The position numbers and the translations under genes are program-made. Positions 42,481-55,421 of a stretch of 64,000 nucleotides of DNA are shown here, in pieces (position 1 is the first letter of the stretch; each line of letters opens with the position of its first letter). This DNA is from Myxocyprinus asiaticus (taxonomy: Eukaryota > Chordata > Actinopteri > Cypriniformes > Catostomidae): the NCBI RefSeq assembly GCF_019703515.2, contig NC_059347.1, positions 25,994,501 to 26,058,500 of the forward strand, in the 5' to 3' direction. The notes beneath the pieces were generated by a model, which did no database searches, had not been told where the DNA came from, and saw only the letters and a list, made by a program, of their open reading frames with translations.

Positions 42481-43640
42481 ACTTATGACCTCTAAATTCT
42501 AAAACCTGATTTGTGGGCCCCTGATGGTTGAGGATCTTGAATTTCAAGAGCCAGTGACTTTTGACCCCTCCTTTCTAGACGTCCCACTTGCTCATTAAAC
42601 CAGTGCATTTTCCATAAAGAGTCTGTTGATGACATCCCTAATTGGGCCAATTAAGTGTAAAATTCAAAGGGTCACGGAACTCTGGACATGGCCTAAGAGC
42701 ACCCTAACGAGATGCATATGTCAATTTCGGGGCATTTGGACCTTTCTGAGCACCGTCCACCAACCACTTACCAAAAATTAATGGAATAAGTTGCGGCTGG
42801 GATTTATAGGAAGGTCCCGCGGCCCCCAAATTTCACACGGTGGTAGCCCGATATCCCTCAAAAGACATATCGAGAGCACGAGGCTCTAGAAAAAAGGGAA
42901 AGTCTTTTTTAGAGTTTATGCGAGATTCTCTCACACAGGCCTCTTGCACTCACAGCTTGACAGAGCCTCTTGAATGATTAGAGACAACTAGGTTTAGGGT
43001 TGGGATCTACGCTCAGGAAGGTTCTAGTGCCCCCAAATTTCGAGGCCTGATTCGGGGGCCGCTGAGGCTCTAGGATCTGGTGTTTCAAGATCCTGTGACT
43101 TTTTGACCCCTCTTTTCCAGACGTCCCACTCGTCAATTAAACCAATGCAATTTTCATAAAGAGTCTGTGGATGACATCCCTAAATGGGCCAATTAAGTGT
43201 AAGAAAAGGTCAAAGGGTCACAGAACTCTGGACATGGCCTAAGAGCACCCTAACGAGATGCATATGTCAATTTCGGGGCATTTGGACCTTTCTGAGCACC
43301 GTCCACCAACCACTTACCAATTGAATGAAATAAATTGCAGGTGGGACTTTTCTAGAAAGGTCCCACGGCCCCCAAATTTCACACGGTGGTTGCCTGATAT
43401 CCCTCAAAAGACATATCGAGAGCACGAGGCTCTAGAAAAAGGAAAAGTCTTTTTTGGAGTTCAAGCAAGATTCTCTCACCCTGGCCTCTTGCACTCATAG
43501 CTTGACAGAGCCTCTTGAATGATTAAACACAACTAACGTTAGGGTTGTGATCTACACTCACACAAGGCTCTAGAAACACCAAATTTTGAGGCCCGATTTG
43601 GGGGCCCCTGGCGGTCGAGAATCTCAAATTTCAAGGTCCT
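42481..43640 (+). repeat. Macrosatellite-like direct repeat, about 545-bp period
   Basis: GACATCCCTA occurs at 42631 and 43173, and TCAATTTCGGGGCATTTGGA at 42721 and 43267, giving a 542-546-bp period. A third partial unit begins near 43560. Units share GACGTCCCAC, CACGGAACTCTGGACATGGC-type and AAGACATATCGAGAGCACGA words. No frame is conserved between units. Confidence 0.88.
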
Positions 43641-43650
43641 GTGGCTTCCC

Positions 43651-44850
43651 ATTGAACATGTTTACATAATCTACGAGTCTTGAAAATTTTTATTTTGCAT
43701 GAAAGATGACTGTCCACGGACCACCTATTTGGCGGCCTTGAAATATATTGCACGTGGGCACTTTCTGTGTGACCTGGTGAAAATAACCATAAATTTGGTG
43801 CTAAGATCTGGGGGATTGGAATGCTTCATTGTAGGGCCCTCAGAAACAACCTACTGTGTCCCTCAGTGATTGGGAAGTACTGTAAAAAAAGAAAATCACG
43901 AAAAATATTATAGAAAAAATAACTGTAACTTTTCATTCACAAGTCAGCCAATTAAGTCATTCAGACATCAAATTTGCACACTTACTAAGGGGCCCCTGAG
44001 AAGCTAAAGAATTCAAATTGGCGTCATATGGAATTTCTGAGTGGTGTCCACCAAGCCGCTAGTGAAAATGAATGGTATAAACTGTATGTGGGATGCACTC
44101 TAGCATCACTCCGTGAGGTCCTATGGACCCCAAATTTCACACGGTGGTACATTGAGTGTCCCTTATCAACATACTAAGAGGACTAAGGCCTCAGATGCAA
44201 AAAAAATATTTTTCATTATTTTCAATAGATCTCTCTACCTGTCATAGAAGCCTATGAGACAGACTGCCTGAGATGCCTAAATGAACCAGTACATTCATCA
44301 GATAATTTATAGTTATTAGGATGAGTTTTGGGATTAAACCACATGCACGGTGCTCAGTGCTTCCCATTGAACATGTTTACATAACCCAAAAGTCTTGAAA
44401 ATTTTGATTTTGCATGAAAAATGACTGTCCACGGACCACCTATTTGGTGGCCTTGAAATAGATTGCACGTTTGCACGTAGCTGTGTCCCTCAGAGTTTGG
44501 GAAGTTCTTTAAAAACGTCAAGAAAAATATTATAGAAAAAGAACTGTCACTTTTCATTCACAAGTCAGCCAATTAAGCACTTAAACTCATTCAGACTTCA
44601 AACTTTGCACACTAAGGGGCCCCTGAGAAGCTACAGATTTCAAATTGGAGTCATTTGGAGCTTTCTGAGGGGTGTCCAAGAAACACCTATAGAAATTAAT
44701 GAAAGAAATTGCCATGGGATGCGCCCTGGCAGCATGCCCAGAGGTCCCAGAGACCACAAATTTCACAGAGTGACCCCTCATGGACCTCTTGAAGACATAC
44801 CGAGAGGGCTAACGATTTCGGTGAAGTTTTGGTTGAACGTCAGATAACAC
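43651..44850 (+). repeat. Second macrosatellite-like repeat, about 715-bp period
   Basis: ATTGAACATGTTTACATAA occurs at 43651 and 44366. It is followed in both by TGACTGTCCACGGACCACCT, CAAGTCAGCCAATTAAG and GAGGTCCCAGAGACC-type wording. The CTGTCCACGGACCACCTATT core also occurs in the 265-bp array, so the arrays are mosaics of shared modules. Confidence 0.82.
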
Positions 44851-45076
44851 CTTTAAAAGACTCTGGGCAGGCACAGCGGGCACCCGCCGTGTGCCCCATG
44901 AGGAAATAGATTGAAAAAATGTTAAAAAAAATAAAACAAATACAATTAGTGTCAGGAACACCTAAAAACACAATTATCGGAGGCATGTGGAATGCCTGGG
45001 TGCTGCCAGGCACAAAGTAGTGTGATGTATGGCATCGGGGGCACACAGGGGGCAAAGGCATGTCAAAGTGGTATTT

Positions 45077-45345
45077 AGTGGGTAAGGGGACAAATAGTGG
45101 TTCTGTGGACGGAAGGAAGACTATGAGGAAAAATAGTGGGTAAGGGGGACACAGGAAGTGAGTTTGTGGACAACAGAAAGACTATTTAGAAGAATAGTGG
45201 GTAAGGGAGACACAGGAAGTGAGTTTGTGGACAAGAGGAAGACCGTGACGAAGAATATTGGGTAAGGGGGACACAGGAAGTGAGTTTGTGCACAAGAGGA
45301 AGACTATGATGAAGACTAGTGGGTAAGGGGGACACAGGATGTGAG
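45077..45345 (-). repeat. Minisatellite, 61-bp period
   Basis: AGTGGGTAAGGGG-type words begin at 45077, 45135, 45196, 45257 and 45318 (spacings 58, 61, 61, 61). Units contain GACACAGGAAGTGAGTTTGT. The reverse complement carries CTATTTGTCC.CTTACCCACTAAAT, which is also found in the 100-bp minisatellite at 36815-37375. Confidence 0.92.
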
Positions 45346-45360
45346 TTTCTGGACACTTGT

Positions 45361-48228
45361 TTACACTTTTCAGGGAAATCAACCTTCAAATGGTTTACTT
45401 GTTGCTGTCTCTGCAAATTAAGCTGGGATAGGAGAAAGTATTATAACACTGAACAAATTACACATCAAGCTTTAAAATACTTTCTTCTATCACAGCTTAA
45501 AACACAGAGACAGCTATAAGTAAGCAATTTAAAAGTTGATTTCTCTGAAAGTGTGAACTTTATGATAGTAAAACATTTCCAAATAGCCCAGTATAGCAAC
45601 ATTTGCTCAACTAAAGACTTTAGTTGGGGTCAATAGTAGTCAGGGGGGATGTACAGGAAACCTTAAAACAATCACTATTTTTACTATTTGTACATTGTAC
45701 AAATGCTAACTATCTTAGTGACAGGATTGTGTGTGCCATCTAAACCTGACCCTTTTTTTCCTTTCTTTCTTGTCTCTCTACCCCCTCACTCTTTTAGTAT
45801 TTTTAATCATTCAAGGCCAGAGAGTTGCAGTTCTCAGTGAACCCATAGGTGACCTCAATTGCTCCTCCTCTTCCTCCTATGAGAGTCAGTACGAGAGATT
45901 TTGATACTTTCTGTGATGGTGTTACTGTTGCCCGGACTGAGAAACTTTATCGTTTATATAGTACAATTTCTGTATCTGAATTAATATTAGAATTTTAGGC
46001 CTCTAAAGAAACTGCTTTGCTCTAAGATGCTGTTTGTTTGTTTACCAGTTAAAAGAGAAGCAAACATTTCAAACTACTTACTGAAGAAAAACAGCTCTGC
46101 ACAGAGTTGAACTGTTGGCTGAGCTTGAGAAGTGCTTGAAGCATCTAGCTCAAAGTGCTGATGTAGACACATCTGATCAAAAAGAGCAGCACTTTGCCTC
46201 TTGGCAGATCATAATACACAAAATGAAATGCCCATAGTGACCTCTGCTGGTTAAAGAGAACAAAGCAACTCACTGGGGACCTGAGCACTTGGGAGCTGAG
46301 CACACTGTGCTCAGATTTATGTGCTTTGTTTGCAGTGACCTTAAAATACCTCCATCCCTATAATCCAACTGTATTTTTCCCCTGTGCATTTTAAGACAAA
46401 ACAAAGCATAAGCATGCCATTTTATTTGGATAAAAGTAGGTTTCAGAATAGGACTGGCATCAAAATAAATATGTAAAAAAAAAAAAAAAAAAAACTCTTG
46501 GCATTATTACCACTGAGGTACCTATTTGAAATATTCTGCAGTAATTAATTAATCCCACTGTGTCTTTCTTAGTTATCTTTAGTTAAATAGAAATAAGTAA
46601 ACCCTAAAATACCAACAACACGCAAATTCTGTGGGACTTTTCTTCTCTCTTGAAACAAGGAAACAGACAAAGTGTTACGAGACTCAGTGTGTGATTACAT
46701 AAGGATTAGGGTGATAACTCAAGGACACAAGACATTGCTAGCATCTGCCCTTAACAATGACTTGGTGCAATTGTTGCCTCATTATTTAAAGCTGAAATCC
46801 AGATGATAGGATTATGCTGTATACAGGGAGTGCTCTGTGTTGTGTGGAGGGAGCTCCCCTTACTGGCTGTGCTGCATCAACACAAATGTGTCCTGAAGTG
46901 TCCAGTTCTAAGGAACTTTATCCACATTCAGTTAGATAAATGAAAGATTTAGAACAGTCTGGAGGGACCAAATCCCTGAGGAGTGGGTTAAACACTTTGG
47001 GGGTGGGGTAGTGAGATTTATGGATGACAAAAGACTTCATTATGAGTGACCTCTGGACTTCACCTAGAGAGTTAAAGTACAGGGAGGATCAGCATATGGT
47101 CACATCATTAAGAAAAGGAGCTCTTGCCTGTGGGGCCACTTTGTCAGTGGAAATGTGAAGCAGCAGAAAAGTGACTCCCATAGGCAAAGAAACTAGCTAG
47201 GCTGAGTCTTCTTGACTTTCCCCACAGGGAACAGTGCAGTACAGCATGTCCCATTTTCTCAAATAAAATTAAAAAAAATATATATCTTGCATTACAAGGA
47301 AGCTATACTCTCATATTTCAGATGTATTATGAGTTCCAAAATTCTGAGATTATATTGAAAATATTTAAACTGGGAAATTAATGAAGTTTTAGGATAAAAA
47401 AAATAATAAAAAGAAGATATTGTTGTAAAATGAAGACTTATTTAAGATTCTGCACTATTTCTGGGCTACTACAATAACAGTGTTAATTCCTTAAGATTCA
47501 GGTCAAATTTCCTTGCTTTTATTGAAGTACACAAGATGCTCTGTGGAACAATATCAAATCATGCTGGGATAACATGGACCATCAGGTTTTGCACAAACTT
47601 CATACCATACCAGGTTCATACCAGGTTGAGTGCATGCTGTCATTAAAGAAAAGGGGGGATATCCAAAATACAAAATTGTGAAACTATGCAAATCTTACAA
47701 TGTAACTTTTCACTCATTATCACATCATGCATTAATTTATTGTATAGGGGTCATGACATGAGGAATCAAAATGTCCTTGATCTTTTGACATATAAGAGGC
47801 CATTGCATTATAAAACATTCTGAAAGTTTCAAAACTCAACTTGCTTCTTACAGCAAAAAAAAGCTTTTGTTGAAACCAAGCAGCTAAAACGACTCATTCT
47901 CTACGTCCTCCACATTGTAATGTCACACTGTGGTAGACATTTGCATCAGACCGCCTCCACACAACACATCAATGCCTTCTCTGCGACTCAACGGAATGGA
48001 CTTTTTTTTCTGCTGGCCTGATCGGACCAGTGGTTCAGATATTTTCTCTGGCAACATTTTCACTGGCCCCACTAACAATTTGTTTTTTTATAATAAATAA
48101 ATAAATGGACCTCATCCATGTTAGCAAGCAATGTAATGTTATCTTTGTGATTAAGTTAAGATAGGCAGAATTTGCAGCAACAGTGTTCCATACATCACAG
48201 AAATCCAAATGTTTCAGTTTACGAGACA
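45361..48228. other. Unassigned interval
   Basis: No transposon protein, tRNA or convincing exon was found in about 2.9 kb. An A-run lies at 46476-46494. This is the longest stretch in the window without recognised repeats and could be intergenic or intronic host sequence. Confidence 0.5.
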
Positions 48229-48230
48229 AA

Positions 48231-48326
<96 letters not shown>
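48229..48326 (+). repeat. (AAT)n-(TA)n compound microsatellite
   Basis: AAT units run to about 48260, followed by TA units to about 48326. Confidence 0.97.
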
Positions 48327-48329
<3 letters not shown>

Positions 48330-48517
48330 GCCCTGCTATTAGTAATAGCCTTCAGAAAGTACGCACTGTTGTTTTAAGTAGTCATAAGTACAAGTTGTAC
48401 ATTCAACACCATAGGTTCTTCTTATCAAGAACCTTTTTCAATTTATAGGGTTCATGAGTTAGGTTTGTTTTTTGGAGATTAAAACATGTTTTAAGATCAG
48501 TTTATTGGTTGTAGGTA

Positions 48518-49723
48518 CAACGCCAATTACAAAATAGTTGGGACAGTATGAAAAATGCAAATAAAAACAAAAAGAAGTGACTTTGCTATATTGAAAGCAC
48601 TACAACAACACATTATATGTTTTACCAAGTGAATTTTATTAGTTTTTTGGAAAATGTACAGTAATTTCAAATCAGTTGATTGCAACATGCTCCAAAAAAG
48701 TTGGGACAGGGGACATTTAAGACTAGTAACAATTTGACAAGTTGAAATAACAAGGCGATATGAAACAGGAGATGTTAATAGTACTGTATACTGTATAAGG
48801 AGCCTCCAAAAACAGCCTAGTCCTTCAAGAGCAAGGATCGTTCAAGACTTGTCAATTTGCGAAGAGATGCTTCCGCAAATAATCCAGCATTTTGAGAACA
48901 ATGCTCACAAAGGCAAATTGGAAGGATTTGCATTTCACCCTCTACAGTGCACAATATAGTTAAAAGATTCAAGGAATCTGGTCAAAGACGAAAACCACTT
49001 CTGAATGCGCGTGATCTCTGATCCCTCAGACGACACTGTCTAAAAAAACAGCATTCAACTGTAATGGATATCATGCAAATGGGGTGTGTCAGTGCCCATG
49101 GCATGGGTAACTCGCACATCTGTGAGAACACCATAAATGCAGACAGCTACATATACTGCGATCCACCACCATCTTTTCCAGGGATGTCCCTGCATTTTCC
49201 AGCAGGACAACTTCAAACCACATACTGCCTGGATTACAAGTGCATGGCTGTGTGAGCAGAGAGTGTGGATGCTAGATTGGCCTGCCTGCAGTCCTGACCT
49301 GTCTCCAACTGAGAATGTGTGGCGCATTATGGAGCACACCATACGGCAACGAAGACCCCATACAATTGTGCACCTGAAGACCTGCATAGTGGATGAATGT
49401 GGGGAAATTCCACTTTCTAAACTTAACAAACTTGTGTCTTCAGTGCTCAAATGCTAATAAGTGTTATTAGGTCAAATGGTGATGTTTCACAGTGGAAAAC
49501 ACTCAACTGTCCCAACTTTTTTGGAGCATGTTGCAATCATCTGATTTGAAATTACTGTACATTTAAAAAATAAAATAAAAAAATAAATTTACAGGTTAAA
49601 ACATCATATAATGTTTAGTTTTAGTGCTTTCAATATAGCAAAGGGTGAATATAATTTACAAATCACTTTTTGTTTTTATTAGCATTTTTGCATACTGTCT
49701 CAACATTTTCGAAATTGGGGTTT
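48518..49723 (+). mobile_element. Tc1/mariner element with TIRs
   Basis: The element lies between TA 48516-48517 and TA 49724-49725. Its ends carry a long imperfect inverted repeat: GCCAATTACAAAATAGTTGG and its counterpart, then a shared GACAGTATG, AATAAAAACAAAAAG. A second inner inverted pair, TGCAACATGCTCCAAAAAAG (about 48682) and CTTTTTTGGAGCATGTTGCA (about 49517), forms an IR/DR-like arrangement. The transposase (about 48750-49457) is decayed at its N-terminus. Confidence 0.9.
48750..49457 (+). pseudogene. Tc1/mariner transposase, N-terminus degraded, DD34E core end
   Basis: The C-terminal 107 codons (49137-49457) are open, with Asp in FQQDNFKPHTA (49206-49208) and Glu in DLSPTENVW (49311-49313), which leaves 34 residues between, the Tc1 DD34E spacing. 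The PACSPDLSP motif is intact. Upstream, PSRARIVQDL-like and CTIYS fragments of the helix-turn-helix DNA-binding domains are broken by stops. The enzyme catalyses cut-and-paste insertion at TA; this copy is inactive. Confidence 0.9.
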
Positions 49724-49725
49724 TA

Positions 49726-50424
49726 TCTTTCATTTTACAGAGTAAAGTTCTCCTGGTTTCTTTGAACCCCCTGTATTGTTTGTAAATGGTTTCCCAAAGA
49801 AGCTTAAAAAGATTCTCATGTTGCATCAGGCTGCAAAAGCCTTTTTTGGAACCTATTTTAAAGAGTGTAAGGCCTTCTAACAATAAACCACTAACAATAG
49901 AACACAAATGTCAGGACCCAGTTACAGTACTATCCAGAGTTTGTTCAGCTGAAGATGAATGTTAGTTGGCTTTATTTCTGTTACCTGTGGGGAAGGAAAG
50001 GGCCCTGAACAAAATAATCTTCAGCCACAAGAACACATGTATGTCTTAGTTAGTGGAGCAAGATGGTCCCACTCTGATCACTCTGATATACTGTATTAGC
50101 CTTGCTGTCCCCTTCTTTTTTCATCCTCTGATGTATGACATGATGTTCACTCATTTGTCACGCCCATGACACCTGCAGTAATGGAATGAAGGATAAGAAC
50201 ACAGAGTGAGTGTATAGGTGAAGGGAAGGCGACACTGAGAGAGTTAAAATAAATGAAGAGCTTGGGTGAGCTGGCAAGGCCAGTGATGGCTCATAAAAGC
50301 ACAGCTAAGGAGGAATGATGGCTTTAAGAGTTTGTTTGTGTTGAATGAATGTGTGGGTGCACTAGAGCTCTGAGGGGAATACAATTTTGAAGTTGAACTT
50401 CAGGTAGGCCAAAGGAAGATCAGA
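49726..50424. other. Unassigned interval
   Basis: No gene or repeat was recognised in this stretch. Confidence 0.5.
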
Positions 50425-51128
50425 GGCCTGTACCATGAAGCTGGTTTTGGTGGCTAGCCAGGTTAAGTTTTAGTTTAGTTTGCCTCAACCCCAGGTTTTA
50501 AGTACCATGAAAGTTGGTCAGATTTTAGCAGTGTTCATCGCCATAGCAACTTACGCTACACGGCTAACCTGCTCCGTAGCAGGTTTCGTTCTGGATTACA
50601 GACCGCTAACAGATGCTGAACCAATCAGCTATGAGTAAAATGACATCTCTGATGCTATCAAGTCACTCCCCCGTGTCTCTTAAAGAACACTTTACAAATA
50701 AAATCTTAGAAATCCACAAAACTGACTCTTCATGATAAATTATTATTTGAGAATCAAATGTAGATTTTCAGCAGATAGAGTGTTGTATTTTATTTAAAAA
50801 TGTAATTGCTTTTCATTTCATTTAAAACAATATCTTGCACAGAATGAATTTAAATTATTATTTTCATAATCATCAGCTTTCAGCAGTCTCTTACGAGAAG
50901 TGAATCGCGTTCTCTCACACGATCGGTTGTGCGCTGCAAACGTCACTCATTCATGTGCACGAGCGCGTAATCGAATCTTAAAGTCAGGATCAAAGCCTGA
51001 GTTGACAGAGAAAGTTGATGAGCTGCATCATGGTACCAATTAAACCTGATTGGATTGGTTTGAATTTGTCAACCTGAAACCAATCCTAAAGCCTGAGTTC
51101 GTTCAGAGACCTTCATGGTACAGGGCTC
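50425..51128. mobile_element. Candidate MITE with CCTGTACCATGAAG ends
   Basis: CCTGTACCATGAAG at about 50427-50441 recurs in reverse complement as CTTCATGGTACAGG at about 51111-51124. The roughly 0.7-kb interior has no coding frame. CCTGAAACCAATCCTAAAGC and CTAACCTGCTCCG patches occur near the ends. No clear target duplication was found, so the class is open; PIF/Harbinger is possible. Confidence 0.6.
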
Positions 51129-51149
51129 AGGTATAAAAATGGAGGACAA

Positions 51150-51178
51150 CAATAATAATAATAATAATAATAATAAAA

Positions 51179-51240
<62 letters not shown>
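51150..51240 (+). repeat. (AAT)n-(TA)n compound microsatellite
   Basis: Same architecture as 48229-48326, next to the candidate MITE. Confidence 0.97.
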
Positions 51241-51242
<2 letters not shown>

Positions 51243-53088
51243 GGTTGTTTGACAGCATATTGTACGCAATATCATATGAACAAAAGAACTGATTATCAGC
51301 AAAGCTGTGATTTGGCTTTAAGCGTAAGACCAGAGGTAAGGTGTTTACAATTCTACAAACAAGAAGTTAATAATGAGTAACTTACATTTTGGATAAAACT
51401 TGGCCAATTAGTGTATTTTTTTCCCCCACTACCTTTGAAAATAATTTCATCAAGCTTTGCATATCACTGAACAATGCACAGACTGACACAGAAAAAAAGG
51501 ACAAATAAACAAAACCTTCTTGCTAACAAGATATACAAAGATACTGTATGCAATGACTTTGCAAAGACAAATAGGTTTTGTTTAGTTGTCCCTGGAAAAT
51601 ATTTTTTCCCCCCAACTTACTCCAAGAGACAGACTAGAAAAAAACAAAGATAGCGAGAGGAAGACCCTGTGATATACGCTTTACCATGCAAAAATAAATG
51701 CCAAAAGCATGCATTCATTGACATGGGCCATCTCTCTCCATGTCTAGACAAAGTCTCTGGGCTTTCATTCCTACTGACAGGATCATCACTGCGGAAACAC
51801 AGTTCACAGTACATTTTGCCTCAAGTGATCTCTCCCTCTCTCTCTCCTCTCTCTTTCTCCTCTGCAGATAACTTGAAGTAACTTAAAGTTGTGTTTGATG
51901 TGGTAAATGTTTGGCTTTTTTAATTTCTTCTTTTATTTGACCAGTAGATGTTTTCTCACCTGGATTTGGAAATTAATTTATTCCTCTGCTCTGGCATCCT
52001 TCCAAATCAGGGCTGTGCTTATCTTTCCCCTGGAAAGAAACACTCCATTCTTCCCTTTATTTACCCTCTCTTTTAATACTTCTTTAGAATCTACAAGGAC
52101 TATTATCTCTTTTTTATGAGTACATAAAATCACAATGGATTACACCCCGCTCTGGCCTGAAACCAGGCAGTGCCAATATTGACCCTGGGCTAAAGAATAC
52201 CTTGTGTATTGTGTGACCTTTGATCTGAGCCAGACCCTTCAGGCTGCTAAAGATGGCTGGCATTCCTCACAATGTAATGCTGTAATATTGTGTTGGTCCA
52301 CAAGATGACAAAAATCTTGTGGTGGAATGTCCACAACAACATAAGTTTCAACTTAATATCGCTCATTAAGCAATATCACACAAGCTGTAATTTGGCCATA
52401 GTTGCAGGTAATCACAGTTTTACTGATATTCAGAACAACAGCATGATTGAAAGTGTGATATTGCTTTTATACAACATTCTATGAACATAAAGTAATTTTC
52501 GAGGAACTTACATTTTATACAAAATATGGCCAGTTATTTTGGCTATTTTTCCTCTGCTAAGGGAAATTGTTCCCAACGAAGCCAAAGCAATATCAGCCTT
52601 TATGTGTCACCATTCCGATGTCTCACAGTCAAACCAGAAACAGTAGGTTGACTTTCTTTAGCTAAAATCAGTCTGCACTCACTGAAATTCTAAACACTGC
52701 CCCCAGTGGCCAAAGCGGTTATTTTAGGAGAGAAGTCATAAATCAATATTGAAACCTTAAAAACTAAATAACTGAAATTAATCTTTTTATGCATTTAATC
52801 TAAGTGGATAATGTTAACCAAACTTTTTTCTACATGAACAATAGAGTCCACCAATGGCTCATGCCCTTCTGCTCCTTTTCCCAGTCTAAAATTACTTGTT
52901 GTGAGTAGAAAGAAATGACGTTTTTCTCTCTCACTTCCCTGTCATGCCATTTTCATGTGTCGTGTGGACTCTTGTGGGTGCAGTGAGACCTCATGGGACG
53001 TAGTGGTCAAGAAGAAACTCAATAAACATGCTGTGTTACACACTGTTCACTTAGCTTAAATCTAACCACATAAATCATCATCCATGCA
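51241..53088. other. Unassigned interval
   Basis: No gene or element was recognised. The C/T-rich CTCTCTCTCCTC tract at about 51837-51860 is low complexity. Confidence 0.5.
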
Positions 53089-53161
53089 CAGAGCCGGCCA
53101 AAGGCATAAGCGAACTAAACGGCCACCGGGGGCCCCCAAGAGCACAAGAAATAACAGCTTG

Positions 53162-53185
53162 ATTTTTTTTTTTTCTTTCTTTCTT

Positions 53186-53218
<33 letters not shown>
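53162..53218 (+). repeat. T-rich (CTTT)n tract
   Basis: A pyrimidine run with CTTT repeats. Confidence 0.95.
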
Positions 53219-53221
<3 letters not shown>

Positions 53222-54554
53222 ATATATATTATGTCAATGGACAATGGTAATTATACAAAAACACAATATTAAACGCAATAGTATGTTAAAAGGCTGCAGG
53301 ATGCAAGCACAGTCAGACAGTTAGTTGACTGAAGAGGCAGCAGCATTGCACAAAACAGCAATGTCACAATAAAGGACAAATCCCTCTGGTGCAGAGAAAA
53401 GGAAAAAGAAGAAAACCGAGGAAGAGAAAAAACACCAAGATAAAGGTATGTTAAGTAGCTAGACTATGTTGCAAGCTAATGTTAGCTGGCTAGTTAGTTA
53501 ACATAGCCTAGGTAGCATATCTTCTTGTTTTAGGAAAGCTCACGTTTGATTAAACATCCGTAAATAGCCTTGAAATCTTAATATATTATAATACAACATA
53601 TCACTTAGCTAGTTTTAGATAAAAGTTTTTGTCTTCTGTGTAAAAATAACTTGTTCCTGTGTACATATTTTTGTAATAGAAATAAGCTTCTGTTCCATAA
53701 ACTTGGTACTTATAACAGCTTAACATTATTTACATTAGCCTACCATTTTGGGGTCTTTGCTATTATATTCCAATATCTTCATTCCTCAATTAGCTAGTTA
53801 TAGATTAAGAGTTGTTGTTTTAGGTGTACAGATGGCTTGTTGCTGTGTATAATGATTTATGTTGTTAAAATAACATTCTGTTCCATCAACTATGTACTCT
53901 TATGAAACTACCCTAGGAGCACTGTTGAAATATTTTTGAGGTGGGGCACAACCAATACCACCTGCCCCAAGTGCCAGTGCTACAGCTGATGATTATACAG
54001 CAGGTGAGTTTTCAACAATCCCAGATCAATATATTTATATGGATAAACCATGCCTTTTGTGAGATCTTTTTTTGTTTTTGACAGACAGTTGCATTACCTT
54101 CTAATATGACATCTAACATGGCTAGCTTTTATAATAATATTAATAATAATACATATAGTTGCGAGCAGCGATGACGGGCCCAAGCACCATAGGTCCATTT
54201 CCACTTGGTGGCTTTCGGAAAACAAAGCATGATGGACACAGCAACAACTCAACATTAATGTAAACTTGGACCCTAAACATACAATGTGTATTAGATATAT
54301 GCCAGCATTCCTATGATTAAGATGTTGGATTTCCACGTATGATTAAAACATTCATGTTGCATTATGACATCTCTTCTAGCATACATTTTTACAGCAAGGT
54401 TAATCATTCTATAGTGATATACAACTTCTGAATATATGTTGAGTTGAATATGAAATGCACATTATGTTGATGCATAAATGCATGTATTAAGTTATATGTT
54501 GAGTTAGTAATTAGAGCATTTTTTGTTAGTTAAGGACATCTAATGAAAATTAAC

Positions 54555-54800
54555 CATGGTTTTATTCAGTAATACTGTAGTAGCCATGACTGAAGTAACA
54601 ATGACTGCTGTCACCATTGTTTTCTTGGCAGAAATCATAGTTTTGATACAATTAACCATTGTTTTACAATAATAACTGTAATTTCCATATAGTAACCTTG
54701 ATTTTACTATAGTATTGTAACCATGACAATAACTATGTTCATTTTGTGGTTACTATGATTTTACTACACATACCATTTACTTATATAAAACCATAGTGAT
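54555..54800 (+). repeat. ACCATGGTTTTAC-rich dispersed repeat, second copy
   Basis: Shares TTTTGTGGTTACTATGATTT and AACCATGGTTTTA words with 17094-17327 in the same orientation. Confidence 0.65.
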
Positions 54801-54889
54801 TTGTAGTGAGGGCAAATCTATGTGAAGTGTCTGTTACCAAATAGAATATATTTATTTTGGGTTTGGCAGTAATATTTCTTTTTCTGTAG

Positions 54890-54976
54890 ATAACAAATAA
54901 CAAACCGTACCGAAACAGTGACCCTAAAACCGTGATACACACAGAACCGTGAGAAATTTGAAGCGTTACACCTCTA
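54890..54976 (-). repeat. hAT-like terminal fragment (TAGAGGTGTAACG)
   Basis: On the minus strand it begins TAGAGGTGTAACGCTTC and continues with CGGTTCTGTGTGTATCACGG and CGGTACGGTTTG. This is recognisable wording of a fish hAT-type transposon end. No partner end was found nearby. Confidence 0.55.
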
Positions 54977-54994
54977 CTATCTGTCTATCTATAT

Positions 54995-55335
54995 TGTTGC
55001 AAGCAGGGCATGGCCGAGCGGTGTAAGGGCAGAGTGAGGCCGGAAAGATAAGTGGTAAATGATTTCCACATGTTTGTACACTGGTCTCGTGTTCCAGGGA
55101 GGACCGGCGGGAGTATTTAAGGAGAGAAGACAACAGCAGACGGGGAGAGACAGACGCACGGAACTGTGTGTGACTGTGCCACAGTAACTGCTGAAAAGCA
55201 AGGCTGTTGAGTGTTGTTGAATGTGTTTGTTTATTGTGCAGAAAAGCGTGTTTATGTAATGATGTAATTTGAAAAGTGTGGCATTAAAGTCTTATGTGGA
55301 TGTTCGCCTGGCTCCCGCTCCCTCCAGAGGACAGG
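54995..55335 (+). repeat. Solo-LTR-like segment
   Basis: The segment starts TGTTGCAAGCAGGGCATGGC and has GGGAGTATTTAAGGAGAGAA (TATA-like, about 55110) and CTGGCTCCCGCTCCCTCCAG (about 55309). A partial second copy is at 55816-55900 (GAGCAGGGCAGAGCCGAGTG, GGGAGTATTTAAGGAGAAGA). These look like LTR fragments of one family, but no internal region was seen. Confidence 0.5.
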
Positions 55336-55372
55336 CAGAGGTCTGCCATATATATCTCACACACACTCAACC

Positions 55373-55376
<4 letters not shown>

Positions 55377-55419
<43 letters not shown>
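55377..55419 (+). repeat. (TG)n-(TA)n microsatellite
   Basis: GTGTGTGTGT followed by TA units. Confidence 0.95.

Positions 55420-55421
<2 letters not shown>

Noticed and set aside
45182..45416. Repeated peptide CPQTHFLC.. on the minus strand
   Set aside because: It comes from the 61-bp minisatellite; the frames change with the period and no start or domain is present.
45361..48228. Possible host exon in the repeat-poor interval
   Set aside because: No reading over 60 codons shows a recognisable domain, and no paired splice-site and frame pattern was found.
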